A stretch of DNA of 64,000 nucleotides from Asterias amurensis. Lineage: Eukaryota; Echinodermata; Asteroidea; Forcipulatida; Asteriidae. The translations under genes were made by a program, and so were the position numbers. Below are positions 19,690-30,745 of the stretch, in pieces; position 1 is the first letter of the stretch, and each line of letters opens with the position of its first letter. The stretch lies in assembly GCF_032118995.1 (NCBI RefSeq), contig NC_092669.1, positions 2,169,501-2,233,500 of the forward strand, read 5' to 3'. The notes under the pieces were generated by a model. The model ran no database searches, was not told where the DNA came from, and was given only the letters and a program-made list of their open reading frames with translations.

Positions 19690-22600
19690 ATGGGTGCAGT
19701 CTCTGTCCAACGAAACATCATGTTGGTTTTTCTGTTCATAACCATCGGGATTGGTAAGTTAAATATAATTTCCTATCATTACTTTGAGACCTTTGCCGAA
19801 AAAAAGATCCATGCATTGAGGTACGGGTTTTCCTTAGAGTTGATTCAAGTCCCATTCTCGTGTGAGAGGACCCTAAGAATATCGCCCCAACTTGCTATAA
19901 AACAACACGTAGCATAGACGGTACAGTGCGTGCTCGCCGTCAAAATATGGTCCCGAGCATGCGGAACAGGTTGGGGAATGCAGAGCATCACAAAACAGTA
20001 GTTCCCTGGGGGACTTGAGTCAAGTCTAGGTTTTCCCTGACGATACAGGGAGGTAGTACCCGTAGCCTGAAAATCTGACGTCACACTTTGAGGCTCTTGA
20101 ATTACGCCAGAGAGTGGACTCCAATGGGAGACTTTGAGGCGCTAGGTGGCAGCAGACTTACCAGGTAAATTTCCATTGTTTACGTAGTTCTGAGCATGCG
20201 CACATTACCGAGAAGAATGGATTTTACCTGGTAAGTCTGCTGCCACCAAGCGTCCTGAAAGTCTCCCATTGCCTATATAGCTAGGTCAACCCCAGCCCAT
20301 CTTCACCTTTCACCTACATTCATAAAGCAGACGACTGAAGTGCAGCTGCCAAAAGTCGTCTCGGACCAATCAACACACAGATACGGAACGCTTACGTCAC
20401 TGCACGTTTATCAAATGAAAATATTGTATCCAATAAAATCACTGGTTCTAAAAAGAAAGTACATGAAAATCTCTGCGGATAAAGACATGGTACCAGTCAC
20501 CATCGTTTTGAGCTCAAGGTGAGGGTGCCCTACCCAATTAACTTCACTAATGAGGTATATATTCCTCTGGTTTAAGTTTTTACGTCACTCTAATAGAGTG
20601 ACGTAAAAAGTGACCTATTTTTTTCTTCTGAAAAAGTTTCATTTTCTCTACTCAACAGTCACCGTGGATGAGTTTGTCCTTACTTGGAGATGGAAGAAAA
20701 AATACGCAACTCCCAAACCAGACTTTCGATTACGGACGAAACTTTCAAACTACAACGCATGCGCGTGTTTCTTGTTCTTGGTTGGAGTCGTCTTGCTTGT
20801 TGCGAACCTGGCCAGTGGTGCGGCTCACTACGGGCTAGATGAAGTGGTAAGATTTGGTTTTGATTTTGGGGGTTGAACAAAGAATTGACTAGAGTGGGAT
20901 TCGAACCAACGACCTCCGGATGAACGTGCCAGCGCTCTACCAACTGAGCTATCTAGCCCTATATTGGCGGTGTCCCTATTTTGTCAATATCTTTGTTCGG
21001 GGGTGCCAGTCAGAAGCCATACAACCGTTAACTGCCGTGTAGCCAGGGATCACACCCAAATTACGATACAACCTGGGAAGTGGCAGCCAGGGGATCACCT
21101 TAAGGGGATGCGACTTTTTGTTTCAGATATCAATATAAACCACAAGGGAAACTGACTGGGTAAATAAAGATTTGGTTTTCTTAGATGTTATTTTTGCATC
21201 GAGGATGAATAATATAATATATAACACCCGTTTCAGACAGGCGCGCCAGAGTTGCGCCGAACCAAAATGATTAGGAGCGACTCTAGGTCGACCCAATTTT
21301 AATAAATTTTGGTTTCAGACAGGCGACTTTTACACAACATTTACATTGGCTCGACTAATGACAAGATAGACGTCTGAAACAAAAGACTCGAGATACGTTC
21401 TGAACGACTGCAACAGTCGATCTTTCGATATCTAGACGCGCCTAGTCGCTCCTAAAGTGTTTTATAGACACCTAATTATTTGGTTCGCGCGTCTCTGGAG
21501 CTGGTGTTCACTGCACAATACTCAGAGGCCATATTATTCTCCCAAGTCCTGATGCAAACTTATTATCTTATCTTTGCGGTAACCGCTGCTAGGATTCGAA
21601 CTGTCTCTAACTACGAGGCAATCTCAGTTGGTCTAGTTGGTAAGACATCTGCTCATTGGCAAAGGTCGTGGAATCCCAAGTAATATGTATAATTATGTGC
21701 TTTCTCTCAATATACTGAGTGTTTAGTGCTTACACAAATCAGTGTATAGTCAAAAGTCTCACGACCTTTTTCCTTTTCAGGGTCCAATTCACGCCAAAGG
21801 AACCTTGCTTGACGGTTTTACCATCCTCGCAGTGATACTTTACTGCTCACTTAGGACCTACCTAACATGGATGATAGTACCTGAGCTCGGCTATAAACAG
21901 TTATTTAGAGTTCGGGGTACCATGACTGCAACAGTCGTCGGCTTGGCTGTTTGCTGTATCCTTTGAGTAATTTATGTATTATGGAAACCTGGGGTCGATT
22001 TCACAAAGGTAGTCCTAACTTAGGACTAGTCCTAAGCAATGCTAAGAGATAGGATTGGTCCTAAGTTAGGACCAGTAACTCATCCTAACTTAGGACTGGT
22101 CCTATCTCTTAGCATTGCCTAGGACTAGTCCTAAGTTAGGTATACCTTTGTGAAATCCACCCCAGATGATATTAGGGGAGATTATGGTGTGTTAAAGGCT
22201 ACTTCATGCTTTGAGTTTTGAGTATTTATCCTTAATAGCCCGCCCTCACAGTCTTGGTTGGTGTAATACTCAAGAGGGAACATACTCCATCCGGTATGGT
22301 ACGTTTTCCCATGGTTGATTTTTTTGTCGTTGATATTTTTTTTTCCTGAATATCAAATTAGAGATTTGTTGAGTGCCACCCATTTTACCAGGTATACTTA
22401 TTGTTTATAAGTGACTGCGTATAATCATGCAGGGCGACTAATTTCATAAAGCAGATAATACTGCTAAATAATACTGCTTAGCAAACTTCTTTAAGGTACC
22501 AGTTGAAACAATTTGTAAACTTAGTTTAACTATGGCTGGTGACCTGTTTCTGTGAATGATAATGAATGGTTGCATAGTAGGAGGGTTGATTTATAAATAC

Positions 22601-22964
22601 AAACTTATATCAAAGAAGAACAGAATGGTAATATTTCATCCCTTGTTTTTACTTTCAGGACGTTACTGAGTTCGTTACTTTACTACCGGGATTTTTTATT
22701 CCTTTGATCGCCTGCATGTTCCGTGTATCGACCAACCAGGAACTGAACGACAGGCGCGTCATGCCCACTATGTTCATCCAGCCTTGGCCACCAGCAGACC
22801 CTACGACGGCCGACGTTTCGACAACGTGTGCTGAAGGAGCTAACCCTACTTGGGCTGAAGGAACAATCCCTACTCGGGCTGAAGGAACGAGCCCTACTTG
22901 GGCTACGAACCCTACTTGGGCTGGAGAAACAACCCCTACATGGGTTCACCCACCTCCACAATAA
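19690..22964 (+). CDS. Multi-pass membrane protein, DRAM/TMEM150-like (five exons)
   Basis: Exons 19690-19753, 20659-20846, 21781-21955, 22252-22298 and 22659-22964 join with matching phases (1, 0, 1, 0) at GT-AG sites into 259 codons. Five hydrophobic stretches lie at about residues 9-26, 52-72, 92-108, 134-155 and 165-185. The pattern LVANLASG, then IHAKGTLLDGF, LYCSLRTYLTW and a following VRG resembles the VANF / H-GA-L / Y-Q-L-S / R pattern of the Frag1/DRAM/Sfk1 family (autophagy or plasma-membrane lipid regulators). This is a by-eye family call and is uncertain. The C-terminal 70 residues are low complexity, with repeated PTW and AEG units ending WVHPPPQ. The N-terminus may begin at 18597, because a DRAM protein would need one more helix. 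Introns hold SINEs and foldbacks. Confidence 0.75.
20061..20115 (-). repeat. Fragment of the TGACGTCA repeat block
   Basis: On the minus strand it reads CTCTGGCGTAATTCAAGAGC then CAAAGTGTGACGTCAG. This matches the CTCTGGCGTTATTCACGAGC...GTGTGACGTCAG part of the amidase upstream block and of 58560-58620. Confidence 0.6.
20121..20271. mobile_element. Foldback element, about 150 bp
   Basis: Arms AATGGGAGACTTTGAGGCGC and CGTCCTGAAAGTCTCCCATT, with inner pairing GGTGGCAGCAGACTTACCAG and CTGGTAAGTCTGCTGCCACC. It lies in the first intron of the membrane-protein gene. Confidence 0.8.
20577..20609. repeat. Perfect short palindrome
   Basis: TTTTTACGTCACTCTA and TAGAGTGACGTAAAAA are exact complements with almost no loop, 50 bp before the 20659 exon. 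Each arm contains an ACGTCA half of a CRE-type site. Confidence 0.8.
20880..21140 (-). mobile_element. tRNA-derived SINE (SINE-B)
   Basis: On the minus strand the head reads TAGCTCAGTTGGTAGAGCGC, then GGTTCGAATCCCACTC, a clear A and B box pair. The flanking GGGCTAGATAG/CCCTATATTGGCGG motifs recur with the fragment at 34625-34735. The anticodon arm and acceptor stem are not fully paired, so it is not a functional tRNA gene. Confidence 0.7.
21228..21480. mobile_element. Possible foldback element
   Basis: Shows repeated CGTTTCAGACAGGCG and GTTTCAGACAGGCGAC and the inverted CGTCTGAAAC, with TAGGAGCGACTCTAGGTCG against CTAGTCGCTCCTA. Boundaries are not sharp. Confidence 0.45.
21590..21770 (+). 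mobile_element. SINE-C copy with tRNA-like head
   Basis: Contains CTCAGTTGGTCTAGTTGGTA, CAAAGGTCGTGG and a tail CTCAATATACTGAGTGTTTA like that of 19348-19558. The B box is damaged. Confidence 0.55.
21991..22163. mobile_element. Foldback element in the third intron
   Basis: Arms GGGGTCGATTTCACAAAGGT and ACCTTTGTGAAATCCACCCC, with internal repeats of CCTAACTTAGGACTAGTCCT. It starts 36 bp after the 21955 exon end. No coding content. Confidence 0.85.
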
Positions 22965-23782
22965 TTTATTGTGAGTAGGCATATATACTGTCACTTACCA
23001 AAGATTTCTTGCTCCTACAATCCCGGCCATATATCGTTGGGCCCCCTGCCACTTTCAATGTTGGTTCTGATTGCACGGTCTCTAGCTTCTGCATTACAGT
23101 CAGCATTGAGCGGGGGACGGGGGACGGGGGCTGGACTGTCAGTGGGACGGGGGACGGGGAGGGGGGGGCGGGGGCTGGGCCGTCAGTGGGAAGTGTACAT
23201 TGATCGGTTTTGCGTAACGTTGAATGGGTGGCCCAAGCATTTCGGCCGGGAGTGTAGGTTGGACCATAGAGAAATGACCTTTTTCTAGGTTGGACATTCA
23301 GTATTGTACACCAAACACACATACAAGAAAATTAAGTCGTTCATTTCTCATTGCTATTTACATATTTATTTTATACATCTAAGTTATTACAAATTTACAT
23401 TTTTATTTCCATTCTAGTTCACTTTGCTTGTTGGTAGTGACTGACTAGCTTGGGGAGGAGGGGTGGGGGGGGGGGGGCTTTTACACCATGAAACAAAGGC
23501 GCCCTTAACATTTTTTCTCTGTTGTTAAACTGGTTCCCACAATGATATCTTAGAAAAAGGAAAAATAGAACAGCTTGTACGAACTCTCTAAAACTCTGTT
23601 GTGTGTAATCTTGTTCCCTGACCCACAGTAGCAGTAAAAGGCCTCGGCTCGCATGAAAAAAAAAAAAAACTTCAAAATGGAGAAACCTTGCATGACGTCA
23701 CACTTTGAAAGAGCGCCCTCACTGAGACAACATTGGACGATAGCTGGTGCGTAAAAACATTTTAAAAAATTGCGTGCGTGAC

Positions 23783-23788
23783 TTTATT
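23783..23788 (-). promoter_or_regulatory. Polyadenylation signal AATAAA
   Basis: AATAAA on the minus strand, about 60 nt after the stop codon of the gene at 23846-25383. Confidence 0.5.
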
Positions 23789-23845
23789 TTGGCAAATCGC
23801 GGCAAAATTTCATAGATCTGCTTTTTTAGCACAACTTCTTATGTT

Positions 23846-25383
23846 TCAATTATTTTCTTTAAATGAATCTTCGTCCACGCTCGTTCCTTCTTCTTGGGAG
23901 CTGTCCATCTCGAACGTCCTCAATATCGGTATCTCATCGGCCACGCCCTTCCGGTGGGGATGGTCTGGGGGTAGGAGGAGCCTAAACTTGCCACGCCCAT
24001 TACTCGCTACTTTGATTGGCACGTACTGCTTGCCGTCGAAGTACATGGCGTCGTTGACGAGGAAGCCCCGTGCGCGTGCGCGTTGGACGATGGCGTCATA
24101 CTGGTTGTTTGGAGTAGCAAGATGGCGGCCGTCCGACATGGTGTCATCACTGCTGCAGTTATTGTTGGAGTTTATATGGTTGCTGTTTGCGATTGGCCTA
24201 TAGAAGAATAACAAATGGAGAGTTTGTATTTTGTTTTAAAGCACGCAAAAACCATAAGTATTTAGAAAATAAAGTTCGTTTAAATCGTATGAAATTTCCA
24301 ACCATTTTCTGTGTGTAAAGCAAGATTTGTCTGTGCTTGGCAGGTTTTAATGCTTTAAGGCCTAATTAAATAAGGCCCAGTTTTCTTCCTGGGTCCAATT
24401 TAAAAACATTGTTTTTATACTTACGATGAGTGAGTAGAAGTCAGCGATTTCTCGCAGAATTCTATTAGATCCTGACGATCGGAAGGGTTATCAAATAGAT
24501 CCACACCGTGACGACGCAGAAAGCTCTCCGGGTCCTCCGCGTCGTAGTCCGGGTAGAGATTCAAGTCATCAACCGCTGGCTGCCCGGAGAAAAACGGTGG
24601 CGACCAAACTGTTTCCTGATGATCATGTTGATGGTAGCTCTCCTCTAAGGTTTTCTCATGATAATCTTGGGTGTCTTTCGATTCTTGCGATGCATTTGTA
24701 AACGTTTCATTGTCACTTACTCCTAGTGTTCTCCGAAGACGTTTGCGTTCGGAGCCTGCAGGCGATGCCGAGTTTGGGCGTTTCAAGATGTTGTGTTGAG
24801 GTCGAGTAGAGATGCCTTTAGCTGTGTTCTTAATTCGGCTTGATGAAGCGGCTGTTGCGTCGTGATGACACAAGTTATCTTTTCGTAAATCTGATCTATG
24901 GGTAACTTGCGTAGTGGTGGCCGAGGAACTGGGCTTCGCTTCATGAGAACTTTCCACTTCTTGGGGAGAGAAACATTCTTCACGCTGTTGAGGCTTCACT
25001 TCATGAGAACTTTTCACTTCTTGGGGAGAGAAACTTTCGTCGCCGTTGTGAGGATGAGATGTTGACATGGAAGGTAAAGATGCTGGCTCTGATTTATGAA
25101 CTCCTCCAAGTGTGTGGTCCTCTTCCTCCAGAAGTTTCAACCCTCTCGCCAGGTTCGCTCCTTGGCCGTCAAACACGAGCATCTTCTTGGCCGCCGTTCT
25201 CCTCTCCGTATGAACCGGTGGTTCTTCAACGCCGGGGGCACCTCTGGCCAGTGGGTGAGGGGACAGAGACGGCATCAATGGGGACGGTCCGGTCGGATCG
25301 ACCCCGTCTAACATGTTCTTCTTTTTGATGGCGCTGAGCTTGGGCTCGACTGGGGAGTTTTCTGTGGCCGGCTCTGACGTCAT
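23846..25383 (-). CDS. Unrecognised two-exon gene, 436 residues, low complexity
   Basis: Exon 1 is 25383-24425 (319 codons plus 2 nt, donor ATC|GTAAGT). Exon 2 is 24197-23846 (acceptor TTCTATAG|G). The phases match, giving 436 residues. The N-terminal two thirds are hydrophilic, Ser/Glu/Lys-rich and probably disordered. They contain two tandem units of FSPQEV-SSHE-KP and a basic cluster SERKRLRRTLG that could be a nuclear localisation signal. Two parts look ordered: an acidic stretch DLNLYPDYDAEDPESFLRRH followed by DRQDLIEFCEKSL, and the exon 2 block QYDAIVQRARARGFLVNDAM, then KQYVPIKVAS and FRLLLPP. No known domain is recognised. Its 3' end faces the 3' end of the membrane-protein gene, with tails about 0.9 kb apart. 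The consistent splice frame makes it a convincing gene. Confidence 0.8.
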
Positions 25384-25497
25384 TTTGAGATGATGACGAA
25401 TTGGATTAAGCGTTCACCTGAATTTAAGGCGAGAGTTGGCTATGCGTAAGTCAATGGTGTGCTTGTTTCCCTCCAAACTCGACAAGAGCTTAGTTGT

Positions 25498-25760
25498 TTA
25501 AAGGCATGGTCACTATTGGTAATTACTCCAAAAAAATGTTAGCATAAAACTTACTTGTTAACGAGCAATGGAGAACTGTTGATTGTATAAAACATTGTGA
25601 GGCAACCTAGTTTTTGAGAAAGAGGTAATTTCTCATTCAAATAAGGAGACTTCAGGCATAAAGCCTTTTATTTAGGCATTTGAAAGCATTAATATTGTGC
25701 AACAAGGTGTTTTTTCTTTCATTATTCTCTTGCAACTTCGATGACCTGTTGATTTGGCAA
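25498..25760 (+). mobile_element. F1 TTAA element, shortened
   Basis: Left end TTAAAGGCATGGTCACTATTG, then GAGCAATGGAGA and AACATTGTGAGGCAAC. The right half is present only as TTTTCTTTCATTATTCTC and TTGCAACTTCGATGACC. Confidence 0.65.
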
Positions 25761-27190
25761 TCCATTAATGCGTAAGCACTTGTCATCGTCAACTTGAAAG
25801 TTGAATGCATTTTATTTATGCCAAAAATAGTTAATGGCCTGAGTCCTGACGTTTCGACCCTAGCAGTCTTTCTCGGTGGTATTTTATTTACCTTGAACAT
25901 CCCAGGTCCACGGTGCAGAATTCCAATAAAACAGTAGTCCAGTATGAACAATAAATAAAAAGGAATGAACAAGGGACATGAGACAATTGTAAAAATAAAT
26001 AAAATAACAGAAATTATTTTAAAAACAAATTTAATTAATCTATGTATTGTTGTTGTATTTTAATTCTTAGGTAATCAACATTCTAGGTCTATTCATCAAG
26101 TTATATTAATCTCAATCGCTTACCCACAGTTATTTCTTCTAACCAGTTGGTCTTAGAAGAAGAGATATCCAAACAAACTTCCTCCACGAAAAACGCAGAA
26201 TCTTCACTCCCAAAAGTACTTTAAGGTTGTTATTTTTGAACGAGGTGTGAACACGACCATCGACGCTGCGCTTCTAAAAATTAAAAAATCTGAACGGTTG
26301 CGTGTGGCATGGACGCACGCCATAGATAACGCGGTGTGTGACGGCGCATAGCGCGCGCTTCTCAAACCGATTTTTTTGCAAAAATAACACCCCTTGTTTT
26401 TGTAAATCGGTGAGCAAATCCTGACTTAGCACAGAACAACAAAGTTTTTGAATAATGTTAATGTGTTTATTACAATTGCAGCAGTCGAAACAAAAATTGT
26501 AAACATCTATGAACATAATTATGGGAAACATGCACCAGCCAAGACGCAGTATGTGAAATAAAGCTGTTTGAATGGCTCTTCGTTATACATCTCGGCAAAG
26601 CAATAGTGTAGGCCTATGGGCGAGAAGAAGCAGAAAGTCTGGTTTCGCGCTCAAAACGTTCTTATGGTAGGAACTAGGTCAGACAAACTGGTGGCACATT
26701 TGCCATGAAAAAATCGGCATAAAAGACAGAGGCTGGCTACAGATCTATGGTGGGAAAGGGGATGGTTGATCCCAACCCTTCACCAAGAAGATTCACAATA
26801 CGTTTCAACTAATAACCCCCATCTTCAAGTAAAACTGCAGTACAGTAAGACAAACAAATGTAATAACAAGTCATACACAGACAATCATATTTATATTCTT
26901 GAGATGTTTATGACTTGTTTGGTATGACATAATATGCGGAAATACATACGCATGTCAAAGCATACAATTAAAATAATTAGTTATTGTATTCTGTTTGGAG
27001 CTTAAACATTTTGTTTTTGAATTTTACAGCTTTGACTTGCTGGCTTTACAAAAACAACACAAACATTAAGCAGATAATATAGTTCAACTATATTTTGTTG
27101 TATCTTTATAAAATAATGTGATAAACCAAAACAAAAACACTTCACTTCAAACACTTCAAAACACTTCGATACAACTTGGAAATAAATAAC
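25760..27190. other. Intergenic AT-rich stretch
   Basis: No gene found. Two weak retroelement-like hairpin motifs occur on the minus strand: GAGAAAGACTGCTAGGGTC-GAAACGTC near 25840-25880, and CTTGAAGATGGGGG...GTTGAAACGTATTGTG near 26790-26840. An ORF near 26300 has no coding features. Confidence 0.4.
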
Positions 27191-27576
27191 TTAAAGGCAG
27201 TGGACACTATTGGTAATTACTCAAAACAATTATTGGCATAAAACCTCACTTGGTAACGAGTAATGGGGAGAGGTTGATGGTATAAAACATTGTGAGAAAC
27301 AGCTTCCTCTGAAGTGACCTAATTTTGGAGAAAGAAGTAATTTTCCACGAATTTGATTTCGAGACCTCAAGTTTAGAACTTGAGGTCTCGAAATCAAGCA
27401 TCTTAAAGCACACAACTTCGTGTGACAAGGGTGTTTTTTCTTTCATAGTTATCTCGCAACTCCGACGACCGATCGAGCTCAAATTTTCACAGGTTTGTTA
27501 TTTTATGCATATGTTGAGATACACCAAGTGAGAAGACTGCTCTTTGACAATTACCAATAGTGTACACTGTCTTTAA
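27191..27576 (+). mobile_element. F1 TTAA foldback element, complete
   Basis: 386 bp between TTAA sites, with ends TTAAAGGCAGTGGACACTAT and ATAGTGTACACTGTCTTTAA. The central palindrome is CGAGACCTCAAGTTTAGAAC/TTGAGGTCTCG. It is a good reference copy of the family. Confidence 0.9.
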
Positions 27577-27739
27577 GGGGCGTCTATCTTAACTTTCCCA
27601 AGCTGCCAACATTTGCAACTAATTGCAACAGGGAAATTTTGTCAAACAATTAGGGAGATAGGCCTATACATTCAGCTGAGACAGATAACGTTTTTCGTAA
27701 TCAGTAAGGTTTCCAAATGTGGTTATCTGACCATTGTGG

Positions 27740-28040
27740 GGGGATCTTTCTGCAGAATCAGGGTTCAGGGTCATCAAAGTTGCGGGAAAATGATGAAAGA
27801 AAAACACCCTTGTTGGAAGAGTTCGTGTGCTTTCAGTTAGGAATAAAAGACTTCTGGCTAGAAGTATTTTATTATTGTAGTGAGAAATAACCTCTTTCTC
27901 AAATTCTATGCTACTTCAGAGGGAGCCGTTTCTCACAATGGTTTATACTATCACACAGCTCTCCAATGCTCGTAACCAAGTCAGTTTTTAAGTAAATGTT
28001 TGTTTTGAGTAATTACCACACGTGTACCTTCCTTTTAAGG
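27740..28040 (-). mobile_element. F1 element, old copy
   Basis: Strongly diverged but keeps GAGGGAGCCGTTTCTCACAA, GCTCGTAACCAAG and TTTTGAGTAATTACCA in order. Confidence 0.6.
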
Positions 28041-28049
28041 CAATAAAAG

Positions 28050-30674
28050 TTCCAGTTGAAAAGTCAAAGTCAAACCTTATCGACCAATAAAGCTGAAACT
28101 TCTACAGGTAAACTATTTGACCTATATCTTCATTCACAGTGAGCATAGGGATTCATGTCGTGAAAAAGAAAAGAAGAAAACAAAATGATCTACAAAAGGT
28201 ATCAAAAGCCCTTTAAAGTGGGTCCTTGCTTACCAAGGGTTCAAACAATTAAAATTAAATATTCTTAAAAAACAAAAAATTAAAGTCCAGAAGTTCATCA
28301 CTGCATTCAAACAAATATAACTTAACATGTAACCATAGAAAGAGTAATTTCTAAGTATTTACATAATTTTCATACTATTTTGTAAGTGTGTACAATAAAA
28401 AATACTCCTAAACTTTTGTTGAGGAAAGAATATTATACCAATATACAAAAGATATAAACAAATAAGTTCAATAACTGGCACCATTAAAGAAATTATGATT
28501 TAGCATGATTCTGAAAATGTCTACTTATCTGCAGAGCTTTATTCAATGTTATAATTTGTGATCTTGAAAACTTGAGAATTGGAAAGATTACGTCATAAAA
28601 TTTCCAAATACATTGTTTCGATAAAACATTGTAATAAAAACACACACAAAATGTATACATGTACATATAATGCATGTAGAATAAGTAGTTAAAACAAAGT
28701 ATGATTTTTTGTTTGAGCACCTTGGTGATAATAACTTGGTTCAAATGGTGTTACAAAAGCAAGCGTTGCATGAGAATTGACTCATGACTGAAAAAAGCAT
28801 ATAAAAAAAATGCACCTCGTGTGAAAGACAGACAAATCAGAAAGTTCAAAACTGGACTATATAATTTTTATCTAACATATCAAAGAACACGTACTCCAAA
28901 TATTGTTGTGAAAAAATGTTTAACTTTTGCATAATGAGACAATGATTTCACTGAAGAACTTAAGCTCAACAAAAACTCGTTTTTATAATCGGCAGAGTAC
29001 ATGGATGGTCCAAATACCAGTACCAATCCTCCAAAGCCAGGTTTCTCAAGTTCATACCAGTACCAATCCCAAAGAGTCAAGTTTCCATCTGAAAGCTCAC
29101 TGATTCTTCAGTTGTATATTTTTATTTTCTCGAGACCTCAAAGACCAGATGAGCTTAAACCTTTACTGGCTGTTGTTTCATGTATTCGTAGCTTCACAAA
29201 ATGTATAAATATTATCAACCTGCCATTAAAAAAAAATATAATTTATGTATAATGCATTCTATAGGAAGACATCATTTACATAAAAACAAATGCGTAATTG
29301 ACTTCATTTACATACAAACAAAGCGTTATTGACTTCATTTGCATAGCTGCTTTATATTCTAACAAAAGACATCAAATACATAGTTACAGAATCGCCATAT
29401 TTATATTTATTTTCAAACAAACAAAAAAGTTAAGCAACACTTTGGAATTTCATATACTGCAATTTTCTCCAAATCCACAATGAAATAAAAATTTATATTA
29501 TTAATTATTAGGCCAGAAGAATAACTCTCAAGACCAAAATCCAATTAATTTCAGTTAAAAAAAAGTACTTTATCTGATCTTTAAAAAAAGCATACAGGAG
29601 TTCTCTCGAAGCTAGAGCCAACTTGGTGCATTATCATAGACCTGCTTAGCGGGAAAAAAAACATGCTTAGCAATTTCGTTTGCAAAGCATGGTTTTTATG
29701 GCGTACCACGTTAAGTTTTAGGCTATGCAATAAAGCACCATGGAAGACCTGCAGAGTGTGACCTTTCACCTTTACTTTTGCTTTCTGCTAAGAAATGGGG
29801 TCAATTTCATGGTTCTGCTTACCGCCGAATTCTGCCCTTGCGATCACCATTCTTCATTTACAAGACAAGTGCCAAAGTTTTGTGCTAGTTGCAGTTACCA
29901 CACATTGCTGCTGCCTCTCATCACAGTTTATTCTGAGTACAAGGGTGTGTCTTTCTCTCGAACCCAAGTTAAATCGTCACACAGTCCCCGATAACGAGAA
30001 CAAAGAATGATAACTAAAACGATAAAAATCCACGCCGTCGATTGGTTGAATGAGCGTGGAGCATTTTAACCAATCAAAGGTTTGAATTTTGATCGTTTTC
30101 GTTCTCGTTTTTGGGGCCTGTGTGACCTGGCCGTTACCATTGTTGGAAGTTTTATGTGCTTGAAGTTACCGCAAATTGCAGTAACAAATGCCTGAAGTAA
30201 TCTCTGATTGAATTATCAGATGTTTACAGTTACAGCTCCTTAACCTCTGCGTCAATTTTTTTGGAGTACAAGGCTCTCTTTCTCTCAGCTGAAGTTTGCA
30301 TGTGAACAATTAAAATTATATTCTCCATGATAAATGTCTGCATTACTAATAGAAGAGTTGTTTTCTTAAACTGTCCAAAGCCGAGGCCATCCAAACAACT
30401 AACTTTCTCACAAGCAGTAAGATTTGCTTCCAGCAAAGCTGCGCTTCAAACCTTCCCCCCTTCAAAACATAGTCAGGGGTTCATGTTCGTCATTAAGGGG
30501 GTTCGACTTTGCAAGATCTGAAACCAAGATCGTCTTCACACGCTGACAAGACCTTCCCGATCTCAAATCTGCCCCGACCCCCTTCTCGATCAGAGTCCAG
30601 GCCCTGTCACCAAGAGGAAATTCTGCCAGCAGAATTCGTTGAGGTGAGACAAGGCGAAGGGGTTCACGTAACCT
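28050..30674 (-). other. AT-rich stretch, probably including the DENND2 3' UTR
   Basis: Poor in MITEs, which fits a transcribed 3' UTR downstream of the stop at 30675. An AATAAA on the minus strand lies near 29927-29932. A short TTGACTTCATTTACATA repeat occurs at about 29268-29350, and an F3-like fragment at 29625-29730. No additional exon was found. Confidence 0.35.
29005..29105 (-). repeat. Dispersed relative of the 44.6-kb minisatellite unit
   Basis: Read on the minus strand, AATCAGTGAGCTTTCAGATG and GGATTGGTACTGGTATGAAC match the 61-bp unit at 44564-44905. Two partial units are present. Confidence 0.75.
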
Positions 30675-30745
30675 TCAGACCTTGGTGTCCAAGTTGGCCT
30701 TTACTTTAGTCCGGACATCTTTTGCTGTGCCGGCTATTTTGTGCC
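30675..30745 (-). CDS. DENND2: DENND2-like gene, terminal exon
   Basis: Acceptor CCAACAG|GG. It encodes GHKIAGTAKDVRTKVKANLD followed by TKV and TGA at 30677-30675. Phase 1 entry agrees with the donor at 31649. Confidence 0.8.

Noticed and set aside
20890-20965. A functional tRNA gene
   Set aside because: A and B boxes are good, but the acceptor and anticodon stems do not pair fully and a SINE body follows. Related fragments exist elsewhere.
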